A stretch of DNA of 39,326 nt from Stagonosporopsis chrysanthemi. Lineage: Eukaryota; Ascomycota; Dothideomycetes; Pleosporales; Didymellaceae. The notes below the pieces were generated by a model. The model was not told the origin of the DNA, did no database searches, and was given only the letters and a program-made list of their open reading frames with translations. The translations under genes and the position numbers were made by a program. Positions within the stretch are counted from its first letter, which is position 1, and every line of letters begins with the position of its first letter. The stretch is from contig JAFISE010000237.1 of NCBI GenBank assembly GCA_022560025.1, positions 1 to 39,326 on the forward strand, in the 5' to 3' direction. Shown here one piece after another: positions 32,774 through 39,326 of the stretch.

Positions 32774-34638
32774 ACGTACTCTATAGGCAAGTTGCTTACA
32801 CAAGCAAGTTGCTTACTTTTACTAAGACTTTACTAAACTACCTTACCTATACAAATGCCTTGCTAACAGGCTTAGAAAGACGTGTTAAATAAATATTAGA
32901 TACAGGTTACACTTTAAGCTGTTAAAAGAGACGTAAATCTATCCTAGTAGTATACTATAGTAATCTATAGTAATTCTTAAAAGATACTATTTAATTAGTA
33001 TACAGAACAATCTGTATATACTAATATAATATTTAACTTGTAAAGACTAGACAATTATAAGAAGTAGGTAATTATTAAGTATATACTTAAGTTAGACGTG
33101 CAAAAATTTACTCTCTGCTTGTTAGCTATAGCTAATATAGCTAATTCTTTGCGTGCTAAGCGCAGTCTAAGCTGTGTTAGCCTAAACTAGCCTAGTATAT
33201 TTATTAAGTACTAACTAGAGCTTAAAGTAAAGTTTAATTACAAGTATAACTATAAGAGAACTCTCTATAGAGATCCTAAGGTAATCTAGAGCTATTTTAG
33301 CCTAGTAGCTAATACTAAAGCTAAGTATAGCATCTAAAATAACAATACTTATAACTTTAATAAGATAGGCTGTATTATAGGCTAGAGATCTACTAAAGTA
33401 GTTCTTATAGCTTTAAAGAGACAAAGATAACTAAAGCAGGTCTAGATAGGTAATTAGAAATAGATAATAGTTATTAAGAGTATTAATACTAAAGATTAGG
33501 CTATTCTACTCTTTGCTATCTTTAGAGGCTATAACTACTTCTTAAACTAGTACAAAGAAGATAATCTACTCTATAATTAAGTTATTAGAATCTCTAAAAA
33601 CAGCTAGACTACTAATAAACTTAGTCTTAACTAGTTAAAGTATTTTAACACGTATATAAAAGAGTATACTATTTATAGCTACTGTCTACTAGTTATTAAT
33701 AGTTATAAGAGCTATAACTTACTATGTTCTTTAAAATACTATTAAGATAACTAGATTATTACTATATATATACTTCTATATTTATTATACCTCCTATAGC
33801 TACTTAATATAGGCTGTTTTCTCTCTCTAAAGAAGGCGCATAGGCGCTAAGCTAAAGACTTTATATATAACTAGATTAACAATATTACAAAGCTTAAGTT
33901 TCTACTATACTTTAAAACAGCTTATAATACTATGTTTACTTCTAGCAATATCTAAAAAAAGTTTTAAAGTACTAGACTAGTCTTTTTTAATATAGAATAG
34001 GTTATAATAGGCCTTAATAAAAGCTGTGTAGTCTATTACTATAACTTTCTAATAATAATAAGCTCTAGGAGTTGTAAACTTCTAGTAATACTCTAGAGCT
34101 TTAGTTATAATTAACTCTAATTTAAGAGAAGTATAAGAAGTAGTAGAGTAGCTTACCTAATTCTATACTAAGCACACTTAAGTACTATGTAAAAAGAAGA
34201 GTAATTTTATTATATAAGCTACTTTTTATATAAGAAGAGAATACTAAGCTTTATATAGCTTTAGCAGCTACTATAGAATATAAATTACACAAAAGAAAGC
34301 AAATCTAAAAGAAAGTAACTCTTATAGTTAAGAAAAGGTAGTAGATAGCAGCTCTAATAGAGTTTAGAGTATATAGTAATAGTAAGAAGTTAAAAAAGTG
34401 TGTGCGTGCTAAAGTAAGTAAGACTTTTTAACAACGCTGTAGACAGTACAATTAGACTAGGTATAATATGTAAATATATTAGAGTAATAAAGAAGTAGTC
34501 TCTAAATAAAATTCTAAGCTATACTATACCTTAAAGCACTAGAGTATAGTGTTTTAGGCTATAATAAAGTAAGGTTTAGTAGTGTCTTAGTAGAAGTAAG
34601 CAACTTACCTATATAGGCAACTTGTCTATAGAGTATAT
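32774..34638 (+). mobile_element. Complete Fot1/pogo-type (Tc1/mariner superfamily) DNA transposon, RIP-inactivated
   Basis: 1865 bases between inverted ends (ACGTACTCTATAGGCAAG... and its complement ...TATAGAGTATAT), flanked by TA at 32772-32773 and 34639-34640. The ends also carry short direct repeats of AAGCAACTTGC type. The plus strand reads as a decayed DDE transposase: an N-terminal DNA-binding part near 33130-33160, Y-K-R-T-L-Y-R-D-P-K-V-I at ~33255, Y-N-F-N-K-I-G-C at ~33352 (from the FDETGF-type catalytic block, Asp to Asn), I-N-S-Y-K-S-Y-N near 33698 (from DGHxSH), and a C-terminal part (G-C-F-L-S-L-K-K-A, then I-N-N-I-T-K-L-K-F-L) near 33810-33900. Size and domain order match Fot1-type elements. 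Confidence 0.82.
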
Positions 34639-34909
34639 TAGTATATGTTACAGAGCTGCTAAAGGCCTACTTAAATGCGCTAACTTAGGGCTCAAATACA
34701 TGTGTATTTTAGCTCTCTTTTAGTTGCAACAGTATATAAAGGTTGTTTAGTATATTATATACTTAGTAGACTTTAAAGTACTTTATAAATAGCTATAGTG
34801 TATTACTTAGATAGATTTAGGTCTTATTTAAGAGCTTAAAGTAGAAGCTAGATCTAAGCTTCTTTTAACACGTCTGTTTATTATTATTAAAAAGACATTG
34901 TTATAAGAA

Positions 34910-34979
34910 AAGTGTTTTAGTAAAGTCTTAGTAAAAATAACTAGCTTGCCTATATAGCTAGCTTGCCTATAATATACGT
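34910..34979 (+). mobile_element. Fot1-type terminal inverted repeat, copy C right end
   Basis: Matches the right end of the complete Fot1-type element (GTCTTAGTAAAA...CTTGCCTATAATATACGT), followed by TA. The body upstream (34640-34910) has no recognised transposase, so this is probably a non-autonomous derivative. Confidence 0.6.
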
Positions 34980-35005
34980 TAATACTATAAAAATAACAAG
35001 ATTAT

Positions 35006-35124
35006 TATTAGAATCTAGCCTAAGCTACTAAGCTAAACAAGTATTAAAAATATTAATAGTACTTATAGACTATAGGTACAGGCTTAAAACAGTATTATAT
35101 TATTAACTTAGCTAAGGCCTAATA
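35006..35124 (+). mobile_element. Inverted-repeat MITE, copy c
   Basis: 119 bases starting TATTAGAATCTAGCC and ending GGCCTAATAA. Same family as copies a, b, d, e and f. Confidence 0.75.
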
Positions 35125-35465
35125 ATATCTTCTTTCTAAAGAAGTGCTTAACCTAGGTACTTAATAGTAAGCCTTCTAGCAGCTAGTAGCTGTAGCTAGG
35201 CTATACTAGCTTAGAAGCGCCTTAGCTTATTACGTGTAAACTACTTACGTAAGCAGGCTAGCTCTTAGCTAAACCTAAACCTATAAAAGTAGAATAAAAG
35301 CTTAAAAGTAGTTATATATCTCTATCTAGACCTTAGGTTATTTAGTAGTAGCTTAAAAGTAGTAGTATGTCTCTACCTAGGTAAACTTAGAGGCTACTGC
35401 AGCAGCATGTCTTCCTATCTTATCTAGGATTAAACTTACGCTATTAGAGCAGTCTATAAGTACTT

Positions 35466-35584
35466 TGTTAGAACCTAGCCTAAGCTACTAAGCTAAATAA
35501 GCACTAAAAAGGTTAACAGTATTTATAGACTGTAAGTATAGGCTTAGAATAGTACTATATTGTTAGCTTAGCTAGAGTCTAATA
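35466..35584 (+). mobile_element. Inverted-repeat MITE, copy d
   Basis: 119 bases starting TGTTAGAACCTAGCC. It ends exactly where homology to the Fot1-type transposase fragment begins. Confidence 0.75.
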
Positions 35585-36317
35585 ATTATTACTATATATA
35601 TACTTCTTTACTTATTATACTTTTTATAGCTACTTAATATAGATTGTTTTACTTTTTAAAAGTAAGTATATAGATATAAAGCTAAAACACTTATATATAA
35701 CTAGATTATCTATTTTATAAAGACTAAGTTCTTTTCATACTTTAAAGTAGTCTATAATATAGTATTTACTTCTAGTAATATCTAAAGAGATTTCTAAGGT
35801 AGTAGACTAGTCTTTTTTAACTTAAAACAGGTTATTTTAACTCTTAATATAAAGCTGTACACTTTATTACTACTACTCTTTATTAATAGTAAGCTCTAAT
35901 AGTTGTAAACTCTTAGTAATACTTTAGAATTTAGGTTATAATAAACTTTAATTTAAGAGAAGTATAAGAAGTAGCAGAGTAGCTTACTAAACGCTGTTCT
36001 AAGCGCGCTTAAGCACTATGCAAAGAAGAGAGCAATCCTATCTTACAAGCTAGTTTTAGCCTAATAGAAAATTAGCAAGCTTTAAGTAGCTAATATAGCT
36101 ACTATATAATATAAAAATTATATAAAAAAAAAGTAAGTTTAGAAGAAAGAAACTAGCTATAATATATAAATATATAAGATTAATATAGAAGTAGTCTCTA
36201 AATAATATTATATACTATAATCTGCTACAAAGTGCTAAAGTATAGTATTTTAAGCTATAATAAGTTAGGTTTTAATAAAAGCTTAGTAAAAGTAGCTTGC
36301 TTACCTATAGAGTACGT
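35585..36317 (+). pseudogene. Fot1/pogo-type transposase C-terminal fragment, copy D
   Basis: Aligns over about 700 bases with 33748-34570 and the right end of the complete element, ending in GAGTACGT next to TA (36318-36319). The N-terminal half is missing; its left end abuts MITE copy d. Stops are frequent. Confidence 0.78.
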
Positions 36318-36361
36318 TACCTATTTTTAATTCTATAAGTGTAAATATTCTATTAGGCCTA

Positions 36362-36791
36362 GGCTAGTAAGCTAGGTACCTCTGTGTACTTAGAGTCTTT
36401 AACTTTAGATAGGTATAACTCTTTAAATATTTAAGATACGGCTTAGTAATATATTACACAATAGAATGCGCTAAGCTAGAGCTCCTAAAAGAGCTACTGT
36501 TTGCCTAATTTAGATTACCTTTAGCTTAGATATATTGCTTAGAACCTATAGAGAGTTTGTAGACCCTAGGGTTGAGTAGGGGTAGAGGTAGTACAAACTA
36601 TTAAGCTATTCTAGGCGATATAACCAAGCCAAAACTAATCTAAAATAGGCAAACAGTAGCTTGTTTAAGAGCTCTAGCTCAGCGCATTCTATCGTGTAAT
36701 ATATAACTAAGCCGTATCTTAGATATTTAAAGAGTTATACCTACCTAAAGTTAGAGACTCTAAGTACACAGGGGTACCCAGCTCGCCAGCC
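36362..36791. mobile_element. 430 bp palindromic hairpin element, copy 3 (least mutated)
   Basis: 430 bases, TA on both sides (36360-36361 and 36792-36793). The left end GGCTAGTAAGCTAGGTACC pairs with the right end GGTACCCAGCTCGCCAGCC, and the arms pair along nearly their whole length. It retains more CG and CA dinucleotides than copies 1 and 2, so it is closest to the ancestral form. It lies near the right edge of the AT-rich block. Confidence 0.87.
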
Positions 36792-36792
36792 T

Positions 36793-36923
36793 AATTAGGC
36801 CCTTAAGCCAGTATAGCTCTAGCTGATAGTATAATACTGTTCTAAGCTTATACTTACAGTCTGTGAGTATTATTGACATTTTTGGTGCTCGTTTGGCTCA
36901 GCGGCTTGGGCTGGCCTCTGACA
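36793..36923 (-). mobile_element. Inverted-repeat MITE, copy f (near-ancestral)
   Basis: 131 bases on the minus strand starting TGTCAGAGGCCAGCCCAAG. Against inner copies, the segment GCTGAGCCAAACGAGCACC becomes GCTAAGCTAAACAAGTACT, all C to T or G to A. It marks the transition from AT-rich to normal DNA. Confidence 0.75.
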
Positions 36924-37540
36924 TCTTCTAGACGGCTTGCTTAAGTCAGCTATTGCCGATTGGGCATTCAGAATAGAGTTGCATTATTATTATCCAAAGC
37001 ATGAAGCTTCAACTACCCAACCGCTGCGTACAACGTCCGTCCTATCCAGAACCCTTGCAAAGCCCGCACTGGCGCACTTCTGCATGCCCATCTTCACACA
37101 AAAGCCCTCGCTTCACGACCGAACCATCGTGAAAGAAGCTCAGCCACGTCGGTGTTCGCCACACCCCACCTTCTCACCAATGACGTGCCTTGGAGCAACA
37201 GAAAACAGGGTTTCGGCACGGAAATGCCATGTTCTGGCTGTGGCTGGGGTTTCCTATCCAGGTTCCTGCGCGAAAAGCTGGGGTCGTGGACCCTGGATCT
37301 GCTTATCTAGTTACTGCATTGGGGTTGTCGATCTGTTGGCTTTCGCCTCTCGATAAAAATGGACTGCTGGGCTGGACACGGCGTGCATGGATGCGATGGC
37401 TCTGATAAGTGAGCGGGCAGCCGTTTCTTGAGCGTGATTCTGAACAGCTCGACATGCGCCAGTAAGCGCAACGACTTTCACACGACTGCCTGACAAGGAA
37501 ACATCACTTTTCGCCGAAGTTCCCCTCCAGTGTTTTACTC
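36924..37540. other. Promoter-side intergenic region of the membrane protein gene
   Basis: Normal base composition resumes. Frames at 36937-37356 and 37190-37405 have no domain, and the first would need a non-ATG start. Probably 5' flank and leader of the gene at 37541. Confidence 0.5.
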
Positions 37541-39176
37541 ATGTATCCATTAGGAGCATTCAATACCCTACAATGGGTGGTTCTTGGTTTTGGAGCGCAA
37601 GGTGCTTTGGCGGCGGTTGTGCCTACACCCACCATCACTGCTGCACCGGTTTTCGAGCGGCAGGATCCTAATGCGTACGTCAAATATCCGGATCTTGACA
37701 TGAAAGACCTCAATTGACCTTTTCAATAGGATTGACCTGGCAAAGGTGTTGCTTACAGCGCTCCCTGGGTCATTGCGTCAGATCGCTGCGACCAATATAC
37801 CCGCCGTTTCGAGCATCCTATGGCGAGAGTTTCTGGACGACAATAAACCTGATTGGTTCACCGCTTTACCTTCAAATATACAGAGCTATCTCATTGTCCA
37901 GTATGGACCATCGACAGCATGGCCAACTTCGACGTTCAAATCAAGCTCCAGCATCGCTTTTACGGCATTAGATTCGTCAATGGTATCATCGACACCTGCC
38001 GCTTCTGCTACATCAGAGCCTAAGATCCCGTCCGAGGATAACTCTGGGCTCAGCCAGGGTGCGAAGATTGGCATTGGGCTAGGTGTGCCTATAGGTGTCC
38101 TGGCATTACTGGCTCTCATTATCCCCTTCTGCTTAGCGTGCCGCAAGAAAAAGCCAAACAAGTCCAGCGGCTACGAACCACCTCCCTCGCCTGGCTTCAT
38201 GCCTCATGGTGCTTTTCAGGAAAAGTCAACCAGCTACCAGGAATATCGCATACCCCTTGCTCGGAATCAAAGCTGGGAGCAAGACGATGAGTTATGGATG
38301 CAGCCTGTGGCAGACAATTCTGGGTATCGCCCACAGCACAATACTGACAATACTGACAATTTGCCAATGGGAAAGTCGACGACCGTTGCAGGCCCTCCAC
38401 TGGCTCATACGCATAGCTCGAATCGGGCTCGTGGAAAGCGAACAAGTCACGGTAGCCTGCACGCTGTCACTGAAGTCACAGAACCAGACGAAGAGCATGC
38501 AGCATATGGAGTAAACAATGGCGCGGTCCAACGCTCATCCATGCCTTCTGACCCTTCAAACCTTCCGTCTATACCAGCCAACGCCAGTATTCGGCGTAAA
38601 CCTTTATCTACAGGATTACCTAGTTCTCCAGTAGAATCAACAGCAAACAGCTCCATTGCTGACCGGGGCTCATACGGTCATTTCTCGCTCCTGCGACCAG
38701 CTGTATTGCAACAAGACCACAGCGGGAGCTCGTCAAGCGGTCTCGCACTCACGGTTTCCTCGCCCGTAGACTCACGCCGCTCGAGCGGAAACACCGTGCG
38801 CACAGTCTCCGAACCCCAATCTCCCTCCTCGCCCACACCTTCAAAACAAAAGACCGCCAACCCGTTCACCACTACCCAAAACGAATATATAGATAACCGT
38901 ATCTCCAATCCTTTCTCGAACGACTACGTTTACGTTGAAGACCACAGCACCAAATGCAACTCCGGTTATGTCGACGTCGACGATGGCCACTATGGCGGCC
39001 ACAGGAGTCTCGACGCTTATCCGACTTTGCCGGAAAGGAGTGAGCGACGATCGAGCAAAGGCGCGTTGACGGGAATAACAGAGTGGCCATTGAAAGAATG
39101 GCCGCTCAAGAGCTTGGGAAGCACAGGAAGAGGTCGCAGGGAGAGGAGTCCACAGTGGGATCGCGTTTACGAGTGA
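37541..39176 (+). CDS. Signal-peptide, single-pass membrane protein
   Basis: Two exons, 37541-37674 and 37730-39176, joined over a 55 bp intron (GTACGT...AATAG) give 526 residues. Without the splice, exon 1 stops within 13 codons and exon 2 has no good start. Exon 1 encodes a signal peptide (MYPLGAFNTLQWVVLGFGAQ, then GALAA). Residues ~45-155 form a Ser/Thr-rich outside region with DWFTALPSNIQSYLIVQYGP, a pattern common in fungal wall or surface proteins. Residues ~156-182 are a hydrophobic membrane span (IGIGLGVPIGVLALLALIIP) followed by CRKKK, giving an N-outside topology. The ~340-residue inner tail is disordered, Ser/Pro-rich, with NPF motifs and a tandem EWPLKEWPLK near the end. The layout is that of fungal surface sensors or anchored wall proteins, but no known domain is certain. 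Confidence 0.82.
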
Positions 39177-39200
39177 TGCGTGTCGGTAATACATACAGAA

Positions 39201-39326
39201 GGGGGGGGGGGGGGGGGGGGGGGGTTTTTAAAAAAAACCTTTTTTTTTTTTTTTTTTTTTTTTTGTAAAAAAAAGGAAGTTATGGTGTGGGGTTGTTTTT
39301 TTGTTTTTCGTTTATCCCCCCACATA
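39201..39326. other. Homopolymer-rich scaffold end
   Basis: A run of 24 G, then T5A8, then 26 T, then further T-rich sequence up to the window end. It does not resemble telomere repeats or the decayed repeats in the block. It is most likely low-quality assembly sequence at a contig end. Confidence 0.6.

Larger units (their letters stand above)
20973..36923. repeat. AT-rich, RIP-degraded transposon block
   Basis: About 16 kb with an abrupt change to AT-rich DNA. No plausible ORF occurs on either strand and TAG/TAA triplets saturate all frames. Recognisable transposon coding motifs survive, with codons changed by C to T or G to A (for example YLDD to YLDN in reverse transcriptase, D/E residues to N/K in transposase). 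A less mutated MITE copy at the right edge compared with inner copies shows the same transitions. This is the signature expected of repeat-induced point mutation in Pezizomycotina. Within the block, stretches 22000-24300, 30430-31260, 31600-31800 and 34640-34980 contain further decayed sequence that I could not assign firmly. Confidence 0.9.

Noticed and set aside
20973..36923. CRISPR-like or centromeric array
   Set aside because: The repeats are dispersed, of several families and in mixed orientation, with transposon coding motifs. There are no evenly spaced units.
36860..36925. Possible tRNA in GCTCGTTTGGCTCAGCGGC
   Set aside because: It looked like a D arm, but the sequence is part of MITE copy f, and no T arm or acceptor pairing is present.
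36937..37356. 139-residue plus-strand frame upstream of the membrane protein
   Set aside because: It would start at a non-ATG codon, has no domain, and overlaps the likely promoter and leader of the gene at 37541.

Overview
This is a eukaryotic window, almost certainly from a filamentous ascomycete (Pezizomycotina; Dothideomycetes is my low-confidence guess). The genes carry short 45-55 bp introns with GT...AG ends and CTAAC/CTGAC-like branch sites. The tRNA-Gly has a short anticodon-loop intron. A 16 kb AT-rich block looks heavily mutated by repeat-induced point mutation (RIP): C to T and G to A changes, in-frame TAG/TAA everywhere, and no usable ORF.

Layout. (1) 461-10033, plus strand: an APC-family amino acid/GABA/choline-type permease (4 exons), an LtrA-family multi-pass membrane protein (3 exons), a large protein joining two C2H2-like fingers, an acidic linker, a hydrophobic segment and a copia-type Pol beta-barrel/protease-like domain without its catalytic Asp, and a low-complexity protein with five perfect GKSEEA repeats and an RVxF-type motif. 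(2) 10546-18823, minus strand: an F-box protein, a small one-TM possibly mitochondrial protein, a conserved-looking hypothetical protein, and two paralogous secreted cysteine-containing proteins. The paralogs share two intron positions and face the repeat block. (3) 18824-20970: gene-poor DNA with one tRNA-Gly(GCC) on the minus strand. (4) 20973-36923: the RIP-degraded transposon block. It starts with one 430 bp palindromic hairpin element and its right part contains a second copy of exactly the same length, each flanked by TA. Inside are a complete LTR retrotransposon (21471-28711, 281 bp LTRs, 5 bp target duplication, Ty3/gypsy pol on the minus strand), a second Ty3/gypsy fragment on the plus strand, Fot1/pogo-type DNA transposons (one complete at 32774-34638), and at least six copies of a 119-131 bp inverted-repeat MITE. 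(5) 37541-39176, plus strand: a signal-peptide, single-pass membrane protein. The last 130 bases are long homopolymer runs that look like a poor scaffold end.

The genes do not form a pathway. The arrangement is that of a gene-dense segment beside a RIP-silenced repeat island, with the secreted paralog pair as the protein genes nearest the island on the left. The items most worth following are the zinc finger/copia-domain fusion, the secreted paralog pair, and the twin hairpin elements of the block.
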